Source of the DNA: Halonotius pteroides
Lineage (GTDB): Archaea; Halobacteriota; Halobacteria; Halobacteriales; Haloferacaceae
Length of the DNA: 64,000 nucleotides
Reading direction: 5' to 3'
NCBI RefSeq assembly: GCF_003605635.1
Contig: NZ_QMDW01000004.1
Span: 1-64,000, forward strand
In this document: positions 8,278 to 16,945 of the stretch, one piece after another
Position numbering within the stretch: position 1 is the stretch's first letter
How the letters are laid out: each line of letters begins with the position of its first letter
Translations under genes and position numbers: made by a program
The notes under the pieces: model-generated
Databases searched by the model: none
What the model was told of the DNA's origin: nothing
The model's input: only the letters and a program-made list of their open reading frames with translations

Positions 8278-9972
8278 ATGACGGCCACACCGGTCTTTCT
8301 CGCCCTCGCTGGCCTTGGCAACGCAGTTACCGGCCCACTACTGGGTCGCCTGCTGTTGGGCGTCGGCTTGGTCGTCGCCCTTGCTGGGCTTGCAGCCATG
8401 AGTCGGCCGCGTGATTGGTATCGCCGTCTCACCGATCGCCTCCTGTTTGGGATGCCGTGGGGAACGGTTGTGCTGATGGCTGTGTTGCTCGCGGTGTACG
8501 GTGGTTTGCAGGACGGCTTCGGTGCGGCCGATCCGATCGTCCTGCCGTTTCGGGCGTGGAGCTATCTTGACCCGGTCGGAATGGTCGTTGCAGGTCTCGC
8601 ACACGCGAACACGAGTCATCTGATCGGCAATCTTCTCGGTACGCTGCTGCTTGGCTCGGTGACGGAATCACTCTGGGGCCACCACACCAACCGCCGAACC
8701 ACAACCCGACTCCATGCGGCGTGGACACAGCCTGTCGTCCGCGCCGTACTTATATTCCCGGCGGCGGGGATCTTGTTATCGGTACTCGGCGCGCTCGTCG
8801 CGTTGGGGCCGATTATCGGCTTTTCGATGGTCGTCTTTGCCTTCGCAGGGTTCACGCTCGTCCAAGCGCCGGTGGTCACCATTCTGGCGAGTGTGAGCCA
8901 GGGTGTCCTGCGCCGTTTGCTTGCTGCGATCCAAACGCCGCAGCAGGTTGCCACCAGCGGGACGACCTATTCAACGCCGTGGTTTGCCTCGATCGCGATT
9001 CAGGGCCATGCGGTCGGCCTGCTCGTCGGCGTTCTTCTGGGCGTTGGCTACCAGCGGATGACGCGCCGACAGCGGCCCTCGGCTGGGGTGTTGTGGGCTG
9101 CTGTCCTGTTGTTTGCCGTTGAGCGATCGCTGTGGGCCGTCTACTGGTATCGTGGCAACAACAGCTACGTCCTCTATCGGGCGGTTGGCCTCGGGCTCGT
9201 CTTCGTGCTCGCATCGGTGGTCACCTACGCGGTTGTTGCCGACGATACCCCGCTTTTTCACCAGGTTGCGGTCGACAACCCAACAACGTTTCTCACCGAT
9301 CTCACGACGGTCTCAAGCCGGCAGGTCGGGTTGTTGCTGTTGGTGACTGCCTGTGCTATCCTCATCGCCCCCGCCATCGCCACCAACGCGACGACGGCCG
9401 CCGACGGCGATCTGCCGGGCGAGCCGATCGAGATGCGGGGGTATGAGCTCACCTACGGTGAGAACGTCACCAACGGCCAACTCAACGTCATCGACATCGA
9501 GGGGGCCGGCGAGTCGACCCGGCTCAATACCTCGGGGGTGATCGTCCGCAACACCGACCGCCACATCTGGTCGACAGCGGTCAGCAAATCTGAGCTGGCG
9601 AATCAGGGCGAGGCAGCTATCCGTCTCGGCGGGCTCACCTGGGAAGAGACGGTCACCGCGAGTCGAACCGGCTGGCAGGCTGTCGGCGGCGACACCACCT
9701 ATCGCGTGACGCTCAGCCACGACAATCAGAGCCGACCGCTGTACAACGCCGGCGTTGTTGAGGCCGAGCCGATTGTTGCCGGTCAGCAGGTGTCACTCGA
9801 TGCGACAGACACCGGGTTCCGCGTCGGCGTCGACGACGAACTCGGTGACCTCCCAGCACAGAACGAATCGGTACGCGTCGGCCGACTTGAGCTACGCCGG
9901 CGCGACGGTCGATTGATCGCCGTTAACAACCGCACCCAAACGGCGGTTCGGGTCGCCAACAAGGTCGGCTGA
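8278..9972 (+). CDS. Rhomboid-family intramembrane serine protease
   Basis: 564 residues. Six or more hydrophobic segments occupy residues 1-375. The segment GLAHANTSHLIGNLLG (about 107-122) matches the rhomboid HxxxxHLxxN motif; GFSMVV (about 181-186) is in the position of the catalytic-Ser GxS box; H in IQGHAVGLLVG (about 243) supplies the second catalytic residue. The last 190 residues lie outside the membrane and form a beta-rich domain without clear relatives. Such long rhomboids with an extra-cytoplasmic C-terminal domain occur in haloarchaea and are linked in general to surface-protein processing. No substrate is evident among the neighbours. Confidence 0.88.
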   Translation: MTATPVFLALAGLGNAVTGPLLGRLLLGVGLVVALAGLAAMSRPRDWYRRLTDRLLFGMPWGTVVLMAVLLAVYGGLQDGFGAADPIVLPFRAWSYLDPVGMVVAGLAHANTSHLIGNLLGTLLLGSVTESLWGHHTNRRTTTRLHAAWTQPVVRAVLIFPAAGILLSVLGALVALGPIIGFSMVVFAFAGFTLVQAPVVTILASVSQGVLRRLLAAIQTPQQVATSGTTYSTPWFASIAIQGHAVGLLVGVLLGVGYQRMTRRQRPSAGVLWAAVLLFAVERSLWAVYWYRGNNSYVLYRAVGLGLVFVLASVVTYAVVADDTPLFHQVAVDNPTTFLTDLTTVSSRQVGLLLLVTACAILIAPAIATNATTAADGDLPGEPIEMRGYELTYGENVTNGQLNVIDIEGAGESTRLNTSGVIVRNTDRHIWSTAVSKSELANQGEAAIRLGGLTWEETVTASRTGWQAVGGDTTYRVTLSHDNQSRPLYNAGVVEAEPIVAGQQVSLDATDTGFRVGVDDELGDLPAQNESVRVGRLELRRRDGRLIAVNNRTQTAVRVANKVG

Positions 9973-10014
9973 CTCGATCCCGATTTACGCCAGCTTCCCG
10001 CCCACGACGTTGCG

Positions 10015-10641
10015 TCAGGTGTTCCACTCGATCCGATACACCTCGGTATCGATCTCGCTGCGCTCCTCGTCGTGGTGCTCGAACTGGTTGTCGACCGCAA
10101 ACGCCGCGCTGAATGCATGGGTCACCTCACCACCGTTATCGGCGGCAAACGCCTCGATAAATCCCTTGCTGCCGGCGTTGTGTACCGAGTATGACACCGA
10201 GGCCATCTCCCCGACCGCCGACAGAAAGTCGCGGTCAGCACCCGCTTGGCCATCCTGGGCCCCAAACGGCGGGTTCATGACGACGGTGACAGGCTCAGGA
10301 ATCGACAAGGGGAGCCGCGTCGCATCAGCCTGTAGCCAGTGGATCGGTGTTCGGGTACCGACCCGGCGGCGGTTCTCGACGGCCGTCGCCAGCGGCCCGT
10401 CATCGAGTTCGACGGCGATGACGCGAGCCGGGCCGCGGAGCGCCGCGCCAAGCGTGAGCATCCCGGTGCCGGTTCCCAGATCAAGGACGGTGCGACCCTC
10501 GATGTCGTCGTGGAGATCAGCCAGATGAATGACGTGGGCGGCCAACGCCGGCGGCGTTGGATACTGCTCAAGGGCGGCCTGTGGATCCTCGAAGCCGGCG
10601 ACGACGGCGAGTTGGCCTTCGAGTTCGCGTTTGGTCGCCAT
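10015..10641 (-). CDS. METTL5-like SAM-dependent methyltransferase
   Basis: 208 residues from the ATG at 10641 (MATKRELEG); an upstream in-frame start adds a basic 17-residue stretch that does not look haloarchaeal. Rossmann SAM site: LDLGTGTGMLTLGA. The catalytic motif NPPFG is of the kind that methylates the exocyclic amino group of adenine. The leading region LEQYPTPPALAAHVIH is typical of the METTL5 / archaeal N6-adenine methyltransferase family. In eukaryotes METTL5 modifies small-subunit rRNA; an rRNA or other RNA substrate here is inference. Confidence 0.88.
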   Translation of the reverse strand: MATKRELEGQLAVVAGFEDPQAALEQYPTPPALAAHVIHLADLHDDIEGRTVLDLGTGTGMLTLGAALRGPARVIAVELDDGPLATAVENRRRVGTRTPIHWLQADATRLPLSIPEPVTVVMNPPFGAQDGQAGADRDFLSAVGEMASVSYSVHNAGSKGFIEAFAADNGGEVTHAFSAAFAVDNQFEHHDEERSEIDTEVYRIEWNT

Positions 10642-10776
10642 CACGACCACCCCGCTGTCGCGGCTTGCCGGTCGACGAGGGCGCGTTGCCATCGGTGGCC
10701 GGCACGTCCGTTATGATACATAGCTTGTCCTATTCAGTACCGCCTGAAAAGTCTACGGCGCGCGGTGTTGACACGC

Positions 10777-10947
10777 TCAGTAGGCGGCGACCCACTCCGA
10801 GTCGGTGCCCCCGAGCACCGCCTCACAGTCCGGGCAGGTGATCAGACAGATGGTACGACCGCGATGGCGTTTTTCATCGTCGAGAATCTCGGTGAGCCAC
10901 GCGCCTGACGGCTCCTCGCTGTGGTTGCACTCAGGACAAGTTGGCAT
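10777..10947 (-). CDS. Small zinc-ribbon protein (56 residues)
   Basis: A short frame from ATG at 10947 to TGA at 10777: MPTCPECNH..., then ...RTICLITCPDCEAVLGG and ending SEWVAAY. The two CPxC knuckles (C4/C7 and C38/C41) form a complete four-Cys zinc ribbon with a 30-residue loop. An AT-rich stretch upstream (10950-10985, with AATAATACTACC) could hold its promoter. Small one-zinc-ribbon proteins are numerous in haloarchaea and many are implicated in regulation or nucleic-acid binding; nothing specific can be said for this one. Confidence 0.8.
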   Translation of the reverse strand: MPTCPECNHSEEPSGAWLTEILDDEKRHRGRTICLITCPDCEAVLGGTDSEWVAAY

Positions 10948-11102
10948 ACATCAGTTAAGCGACGGTATAGTAATAATACTACCTCTAGCCGGACAAACAG
11001 CAGTTCAAATGCCGTTGAGAGTTAGATACACAATCAGCTCTCTACGGATCGTGAGATGCTGAAAACAGATATGTAGAACTGGAGTCAGCCGCGAAACGGC
11101 GG

Positions 11103-12113
11103 TTACTGCGGTGTTGCCGCGCTACTGAGTCGTTCGCGGTCGTGTGTGGCGTCGAAATTCAGCTCCGGGCCACGGGCGACAATGCCGTGTGGTGTCACGT
11201 CGGGGTGGGTTGTGTAGTAGTGTTCGTTAATGTGGTCGATATCGACCGTGTCGGCAACGCCGGGCTGTTGGTACACGTCGCGGAGATACGGCCAGAGGTT
11301 GTCGTACTGGTGGATGTACTGCACGTTGCACATGAAGTGCGTGTGGTAGACGTGATCGAACCGAATGAGGGTGGTAAACATACAGATGTCGGCCTCGGTG
11401 AGCTGATCGCCAGCGAGGAACCGCTGGTCGGCCAGCAACTCATCGTAGTGATCAAGCGCGTCAAACAGCTCGTCGATGGCCGCGTCGTAGGGCTCTTGCT
11501 CGGTCGCGAAGCCGGCCTTATAGACGCCGTTGTTGATCGGCTCATAGATGTCGGTGATGACCTCATCGATCCGCTCGCGGTTCGCCTCCGGCGCGAGATC
11601 GATATCCCGCTCGGCGATCTCACGGAACCCGGTCGTCAACATGCGGATGATCTCCCGGGATTCGTTGTTGACGATCGTCTCCTCCATTGTGTCCCACAAC
11701 ACCGGCACCGTCACCCGGCAGGTCGCGTCGGGGTCGGCTTCGACGTAGCGTTCGCGGAGATAGTCGCTGTCGTAGAGCTTGTCCTCGGTGCAGCCCGCTT
11801 TGTCGGGTGTGAACTGCCACCCATCGTCGCCGCGGTAGGGGTCGACAACCGAAACACCGATCGCGTCTTGCAGTCCCATCAGCGCGCGCACCAGCAGCGT
11901 CCGGTGGGCCCACGGACAGGCATACGAGACGTAGAGATGATACCGGCCGGCCTCGGCCTCGAATCGCTCGTCCGGCTCGGCGTCGATGTGGGCGGGCACG
12001 TCGCTGCCGGCAATCCAGTTCCGGAAGGGGGTCGTCTGCCGCTCGAAGGCCCCGTCGTCGTTGGTTGTCTGAAACGTGTCGGTTCGCCACTCACCGTCGA
12101 CGAGCATATTCAT
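11103..12113 (-). CDS. Glutathionyl-hydroquinone reductase-like GST (Xi/ECM4 family)
   Basis: 336 residues. The N-terminal thioredoxin-fold part contains YVSYACPWAHRTLLVRA, which is the CPWA motif with catalytic Cys of the ECM4/YqjG family; the C-terminal all-helical GST domain follows, with RFLAGDQLTEADICMFTTLIRFD. Enzymes of this family reduce glutathionyl-hydroquinones. Haloarchaea make gamma-glutamylcysteine rather than glutathione, so the physiological thiol is probably that or bacillithiol-like; this is inference. Monocistronic, divergent from thi4. Confidence 0.9.
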   Translation of the reverse strand: MNMLVDGEWRTDTFQTTNDDGAFERQTTPFRNWIAGSDVPAHIDAEPDERFEAEAGRYHLYVSYACPWAHRTLLVRALMGLQDAIGVSVVDPYRGDDGWQFTPDKAGCTEDKLYDSDYLRERYVEADPDATCRVTVPVLWDTMEETIVNNESREIIRMLTTGFREIAERDIDLAPEANRERIDEVITDIYEPINNGVYKAGFATEQEPYDAAIDELFDALDHYDELLADQRFLAGDQLTEADICMFTTLIRFDHVYHTHFMCNVQYIHQYDNLWPYLRDVYQQPGVADTVDIDHINEHYYTTHPDVTPHGIVARGPELNFDATHDRERLSSAATPQ

Positions 12114-12260
12114 AGTGGTTGTACAACGGGGGCAACGGGCAAAAGCGTTCGCGAGGGTGACACGGGTGTTACCGGCTCAAATACACTGTTTTTGCTCGTC
12201 ACTCGGCGGTGACAGTCGACCGGAACCGATTTGTACCACCAGCAGATATCACCAAGTGGT

Positions 12261-13196
12261 ATGTCCGAAACAGAGTTCAGCGGTTTCAGCAATGCCGGCG
12301 AAGCCGAAGTGACCCGCGCGATCACCGAAGAGTTCAGCGACGAGTTCATGGATTTCACCGAAAGCGACGTGATTATCGTCGGCGGCGGCCCCTCCGGACT
12401 GATGGCCGCAAAGGAACTCGCCGAGCAGGATGTCAAGGTGATGGTCGTCGAGAAGAACAACTATCTCGGCGGCGGCTTCTGGCTCGGTGGCTTCCTGATG
12501 AACACACTCACCGTCCGCGAGCCAGCCGACGAGGTCCTCGACGAACTCGACGTGCCCCACCAAGAAAGCGAGGAGGTCGACGGCCTCCACACTGCCAAGG
12601 GGCCACACGCCTGTTCCGCACTCATCAACGCGGCCTGTGACGCGGGCGCAAAGATCCAGAACATGACCGAGTTCACGGATATCGTCGTCCGCGAGAACCA
12701 CCGTGTCGCCGGGATCGTGATGAACTGGACGCCGGTTCACGCCCTGCCCCGAGAGCTCACCTGCGTCGACCCTATCGCCGTTGAGAGCGATCTTGTCATC
12801 GACGCGACGGGCCACGAGGCGGTTGTCGTCTCGAAACTCGAAGAACGCGGCGTTCTCGACGCACCCGGCATCGAACACGCCAAGGAGAACAACACCGATA
12901 TGGATCAGTCGGCCGAGGGCGAGTACGGCGCGCCCGGCCACGATTCGCCCGGCCACGACTCGATGTGGGTCACCGAGAGCGAGGATGTTGTCGTCGAGGA
13001 GACCGGGAAAGTACACGACGGCGTGATCGCGACGGGTCTCGCAACGGCGACGACCCACGGCCTTCCACGGATGGGGCCGACCTTCGGCGCGATGCTGCTG
13101 TCAGGCAAACGCGCCGCCTCGGCCGCGCTTGACGAACTCGGCAAAGACGGTGCTGCTGTCGACTTCTCGACGTCGCCGACGCCCGCCGACGACTAA
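12261..13196 (+). CDS. thi4: Thiamine thiazole synthase Thi4
   Basis: 311 residues from the ATG at 12261 (MSETEFSGF). It makes the ADP-thiazole precursor of thiamine from NAD and glycine. The nucleotide-binding motif [11 protein letters not shown] is at 40-50; [10 protein letters not shown] at 69-77. LTCVDP carries C168, aligned with the sulfur-donor cysteine of fungal Thi4 and with the reported active-site cysteine of Haloferax Thi4, so this may be a suicide-type rather than a sulfide-using enzyme. The convergent neighbour is ThiR, a thiamine regulator. No TPP riboswitch sequence is apparent upstream. Confidence 0.95.
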   Translation: MSETEFSGFSNAGEAEVTRAITEEFSDEFMDFTESDVIIVGGGPSGLMAAKELAEQDVKVMVVEKNNYLGGGFWLGGFLMNTLTVREPADEVLDELDVPHQESEEVDGLHTAKGPHACSALINAACDAGAKIQNMTEFTDIVVRENHRVAGIVMNWTPVHALPRELTCVDPIAVESDLVIDATGHEAVVVSKLEERGVLDAPGIEHAKENNTDMDQSAEGEYGAPGHDSPGHDSMWVTESEDVVVEETGKVHDGVIATGLATATTHGLPRMGPTFGAMLLSGKRAASAALDELGKDGAAVDFSTSPTPADD

Positions 13197-13310
13197 CGTC
13201 GTTGTCGAGGGCTGTTGCGGCCCACGAAGTGGCGTCAGCACACCCACAGAACATCCCACGCAGGCTTTTTGTTGGCTTCGATAGTGCCAGTCGTCTCCAC
13301 CAACAGCTTG

Positions 13311-14219
13311 CTACACCACGTCGCGGACGACGCTGGCGACTGTCGGGGCATCCGGGCCGAGTACATACGAGATCGGCTCAATCCCGAAGCCTCCGGTCTG
13401 ATACAGAACGAACGTTTCAGTGAGGTCAGTGTCGGTGACTGCATCGCCGATAGTCGCCGTCAACTCCTCGCTGGCCTCGGAGTCAAACTCGACGGTGCCG
13501 TAGCCTGCCCGGTCGAAGCTTTCGATCAGATTGGCGTCGTAGGCGATGTTGAGCCCAGCTGCCACGCCACCCTCATGGCCCCGGGTTGCCAGCAGCACCG
13601 AGGCGGCGTGTTCGCTGACGCCGAACTCTGGTTCCGCAGGAACGGTGGCACGGCCTTTGATATCGAAGATACGCCCCGGCACACCAGCCACGTCGTCAAC
13701 CGTTGTCGCCTCCGGCAGGCACTCAACGAGATTTGAGCCGACGTTTGGGATCAGCGTTGCAAACCCACTCATACTCGTCAGCGTACGCAGCCCACGACGA
13801 ACCGAGGAGCGCACCTGTTCACTCTGTCGGATGCGGCTGTCCGGATCATGAACGGAAAAATCGATGTCGGCGTCCGCTAGTTCCGGCATGGCGTCCTCGT
13901 GCACCTCAGCCAACAGGTCGCCGTCTTCGAGCTGGCGGATCAGCACCTCAATCTCGACGAGTGCCTGCACTCGGCTCATGTCGCCGGTCGCCAACCCGTC
14001 GGCGACGCGTTCAACCAACTCGACAACGCGGTCGTCAGCCGCGATGGCCTCGTTGTGAGCGACCTCGCCGTGAGCGTATTTTGAGACGGCCGACTGGCTG
14101 ATCCCCAACCCGTCGGCGACCTCCCGTTGGGTCAGGCCACGATCACGAAGTGCCTCCGCTAACAGCGACCGGATCGTCGGTAGGAACTCCTCGACGACCA
14201 GCTCCTCGATGAATTTCAT
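13311..14219 (-). CDS. thiR: Thiamine-responsive regulator with ThiN-like domain
   Basis: 302 residues. The N-terminal HTH (about 25-52: RDRGLTQREVADGLGISQSAVSKY, shown in the gene as one XRE-like unit) is followed by a linker and then a C-terminal domain of about 160 residues from ...FATLIPNVGSNL to the end, resembling the thiamine-phosphate synthase domain ThiN. Haloarchaeal proteins of this build (ThiR) repress thiamine synthesis and uptake genes when thiamine phosphates bind. It lies convergent to thi4, whose promoter it probably controls. A catalytic role in thiamine phosphate synthesis is less likely because the HTH is fused at the front. Confidence 0.9.
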   Translation of the reverse strand: MKFIEELVVEEFLPTIRSLLAEALRDRGLTQREVADGLGISQSAVSKYAHGEVAHNEAIAADDRVVELVERVADGLATGDMSRVQALVEIEVLIRQLEDGDLLAEVHEDAMPELADADIDFSVHDPDSRIRQSEQVRSSVRRGLRTLTSMSGFATLIPNVGSNLVECLPEATTVDDVAGVPGRIFDIKGRATVPAEPEFGVSEHAASVLLATRGHEGGVAAGLNIAYDANLIESFDRAGYGTVEFDSEASEELTATIGDAVTDTDLTETFVLYQTGGFGIEPISYVLGPDAPTVASVVRDVV

Positions 14220-14276
14220 ACTCAGTGTAGGATGGGCAACCGATATCAGTGTCGTGGTTTGTCGTCCGTTCGGGCG

Positions 14277-16298
14277 TCAGTGCTCGAATTCGGGATCATC
14301 CTGAATCTTCGAGGCCTTCGGCCCATCCTGATCTTGGTACTTCGAGCCGCGTTCGGTTCCATAGGGTCGGGTCGATTCAGATTTCAGCTCAGTAAAGACG
14401 AGTTGGGAGACTCGCATTCCCGGCGAGAGCGCGACCGGCGCGGCCCCGAGATTCGAGAGTTCCAGCGTGATCTGCCCCCGGTACCCCGGGTCGACGAAGC
14501 CGGCGGTATTCGAGAGGAAGACGCCGCCACGGCCGCCGAGGAAGTTCTCGATAACCCGCCCACGCGGTTGGACTTCGAGATCGTAGGTCGGCTCGACGCG
14601 GTCGGTGTTCTCAACGGCGGCCACGCGGTCGAAGACGATGTCGCCGTCGAGCAGGTCATCGAGGCGAGACGTATCGACGCCAGCGTCGGTATAGACCTCG
14701 CGGAACCGCTCAAGCGTTTCCCGTTTGACCGACTCGTATTCACGGTTCTCGACGTTCGAGATGCTCGATTTCGAGCTGTAGCCCATCGCGTCGGCTGCGT
14801 CGGCCATCGTGAGCCCGGCCTCGTTGCGGTACTCCCGGAGTAGCGCGCTCGGCGTCGGGACGTACTGGCCGCGTTTGTGGGCGTCCATCGAGAAATCAAC
14901 ACACCACTCGGTCATCTCGTTGTGACAGTCGCTCGGTTCGATGTACATCTCGCGGTCGCGGCTGTACAGCGAGGTATCGTAGCCGAGTCGCGTGCCGAGA
15001 TACGCAGCGTGGTTCGCCAACTCGGCGTTAGCCGTATAGAGGGTATCCCGATGCTCACGCCGGCTGCCGTCGCCGTCGATCAACCCCTCGTAGAGGGCTT
15101 CGAGCACGGGCGTCGGCCAGTCCCAGGCGGCCTCCGGGATCGTCTTCTCGCCCCCGCTGCCGCAGAGGTCGCGGACGACCGCCGACCAGAGGGCCGAACA
15201 GATGGTGACGGCGGTCACGCCGCTGTCGTGTTCGTCCCACGACAGCGAGGCGTCCCACGACGCGAAGAAGTCGGCGAACCGCTCGACGTAGGCCTCGGCT
15301 TGGTTGTTGACGACGACCTGTTTCCGGCGGGCGTACCCCTCGGCGATGTAGAAGCCGAGACACCAGCCGAACTCTTCGGTGATAGGCAGTTGGCGAGGAA
15401 GCCGGAGCGTGCTCTGTTTGAACGCGACATCGAGATCGTCGGGTGCAGCCGTCGGCGCGACCGCGGTTGCCGGCGCGCTCGACTGCTGTTGGTAGTGGTC
15501 TTCCGACCCCTGCGGCACCGCGTCCCAGTCAACCGCACCGAGGCCGTCGGACGCGTAGACGGTGAGGTCGTCGTTGTCGAGGCGGTCAAGAATGTCAATC
15601 GTCGGCGATTCGGTCTCGGGTTCGGGGAGTTCGCCGGGCGTCATCACGAGTTCGCCCTCGGCGGCTTCGCTTTCGATCCGCGTGACGCCGCCGTGTTCGT
15701 CGAGCGTGAACAGGTTGTGGTCGCGTGTGACCAGCACCTCACGGCCGGATTCGAGTTCGACGCGGTAGATACGTTTCGTCGGGTTCTCGATGTAGTCGGA
15801 GACGCGATGGGTGCTGACGCGTAGCGTCTGCGGATCGAACGACACGGCGTGTGCGGGCTGTTCATTCTCGACGATATCGCCGATCTCGTAGAACCCGAAG
15901 CCGTCGGCCGGCGTCCAGAGGAACACCTCCTCGTCGTACGGCAACGACGCGTGCACCACAACCGCAAGTCGGCCCAGCGATGAGCGGCCCTCAACAGTCG
16001 CAACGAGATCGGACGGAATCTCGACGCGTTCCTTCGTCGTCCCAAGGACGAAATCGCCGGGGTGGAGGATAAACTCCTCGCCCTCTTCGACGTAGGTTTC
16101 CCGAACGTATTCGTCGACCTCGTCGGCGCGGTCGGGGTGGATACAGGGGATGTTGGTGCGCTGGAATTCAAGGAACTCCGAGCCAAGCCGCATATCGATA
16201 CTGGCCGGCTGAACCTGTGTATCGAGGTCGTCGAGCGGTTCGACGACAAGGTCGCCCTCACCCAGTCGTTCAAGAAGATCGGTATCCGAGAGGATCAT
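14277..16298 (-). CDS. dcd: dCTP deaminase precursor containing an intein
   Basis: 673 residues: an N-extein of 117 residues, an intein of 480 and a C-extein of 76. Together the exteins give a 193-residue dCTP deaminase, the normal family length, which makes dUTP precursor for dTMP. Extein landmarks are [15 protein letters not shown] just before the junction and [11 protein letters not shown] plus ITLELSN (catalytic Glu) just after it. The insertion splits the most conserved active-site segment, so enzyme activity depends on splicing. The gene is monocistronic and divergent from pth2. Confidence 0.95.
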   Translation of the reverse strand: MILSDTDLLERLGEGDLVVEPLDDLDTQVQPASIDMRLGSEFLEFQRTNIPCIHPDRADEVDEYVRETYVEEGEEFILHPGDFVLGTTKERVEIPSDLVATVEGRSSLGRLAVVVHASLPYDEEVFLWTPADGFGFYEIGDIVENEQPAHAVSFDPQTLRVSTHRVSDYIENPTKRIYRVELESGREVLVTRDHNLFTLDEHGGVTRIESEAAEGELVMTPGELPEPETESPTIDILDRLDNDDLTVYASDGLGAVDWDAVPQGSEDHYQQQSSAPATAVAPTAAPDDLDVAFKQSTLRLPRQLPITEEFGWCLGFYIAEGYARRKQVVVNNQAEAYVERFADFFASWDASLSWDEHDSGVTAVTICSALWSAVVRDLCGSGGEKTIPEAAWDWPTPVLEALYEGLIDGDGSRREHRDTLYTANAELANHAAYLGTRLGYDTSLYSRDREMYIEPSDCHNEMTEWCVDFSMDAHKRGQYVPTPSALLREYRNEAGLTMADAADAMGYSSKSSISNVENREYESVKRETLERFREVYTDAGVDTSRLDDLLDGDIVFDRVAAVENTDRVEPTYDLEVQPRGRVIENFLGGRGGVFLSNTAGFVDPGYRGQITLELSNLGAAPVALSPGMRVSQLVFTELKSESTRPYGTERGSKYQDQDGPKASKIQDDPEFEH
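14508..15947 (-). mobile_element. Intein with LAGLIDADG endonuclease and XRE-type HTH inside dcd
   Basis: Codons 118-597 of the dcd precursor. It begins with Ser (SLPYDEEVF, block A) and ends VFLSN before Thr (+1), so Ser1, terminal Asn and Thr+1 are present; the penultimate residue is Ser rather than the usual His. Block B is near [11 protein letters not shown]. Two DOD endonuclease blocks are visible: [13 protein letters not shown] and [13 protein letters not shown], each with its acidic residue, so the homing endonuclease may be active. Between the endonuclease and block F is a HTH unit ([20 protein letters not shown], then [14 protein letters not shown]) of XRE type. Block F is [11 protein letters not shown]. 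Confidence 0.93.
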
Positions 16299-16405
16299 GC
16301 CTCTCAGAGAACGGCCAGCCGGCTAAAAACCAGCGTAATCCGTCAGCAGTCATCGCTCGCGCCGTCGATCCATAGCCTCTTGCCGGCTCCGTCGCAAAAG
16401 GGGGT

Positions 16406-16744
16406 ATGAAACAGGTAATCGCCGCCCGCACCGATCTCGGGATGGGTCAGGGCAAACTCGCCGCCCAGGTCGCCCACGCCTCGCTGTCGGCATACGAGGA
16501 CACCAACCCGAAAACGCGGAAGGCGTGGAAGGGTGGCGGTCAAAAGAAGGTGGTTGTGAAAGTTGACGGCGAATCCGCGTTGTTTGAGTTGGCTGAGAAA
16601 GCCCGGATCGAGGGACTGCCGAACGCGGTGATCCGCGACGCCGGCCATACGCAACTCGATTCGGGGACGGCGACGACGCTGGCGGTCGGTCCCGGCGAGG
16701 GGTCGCTTGTCGACTCGGTGACCGGAGATCTATCACTGTACTGA
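16406..16744 (+). CDS. pth: Peptidyl-tRNA hydrolase, Pth2 type
   Basis: 112 residues, full length for archaeal Pth2, which frees tRNA from stalled peptidyl-tRNA. Conserved sites: K2-Q3, [17 protein letters not shown] (10-26), then [26 protein letters not shown] and LAVGPG. The start is certain because the family begins MKQV. Divergent from dcd with a 107-base spacer. Confidence 0.96.
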   Translation: MKQVIAARTDLGMGQGKLAAQVAHASLSAYEDTNPKTRKAWKGGGQKKVVVKVDGESALFELAEKARIEGLPNAVIRDAGHTQLDSGTATTLAVGPGEGSLVDSVTGDLSLY

Positions 16745-16945
16745 CTGTAACGCCGATTAGTGCACTCAACGGTCGGGGTTAGATGATTTTTCTAGAGACT
16801 TACAGTTATTTCACATAGGTATTTTAACACGATTCTGAAGTATCGATTAAAATTCGGGTCTTAATTTTATTCTGAAACTATTAATTATCTAAATTTGGGT
16901 AAGGACTAAGTAATGATAATCTATGTATGTTATTGGTGTTATCAA
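16745..16945 (+). promoter_or_regulatory. AT-rich upstream region of cstA
   Basis: Bases 16790-16940 are much richer in A and T than the flanks, with several TATA-like strings (TTTTAACAC, TTAATTTTATTC, TATTAATTATC). The length and composition suggest a regulated promoter. I cannot point to one start site or to a clear operator. Confidence 0.45.

Noticed and set aside
14277..16298. Fusion of dCTP deaminase with a regulator because of the internal HTH
   Set aside because: Splice-site residues at both ends and LAGLIDADG blocks show an intein.
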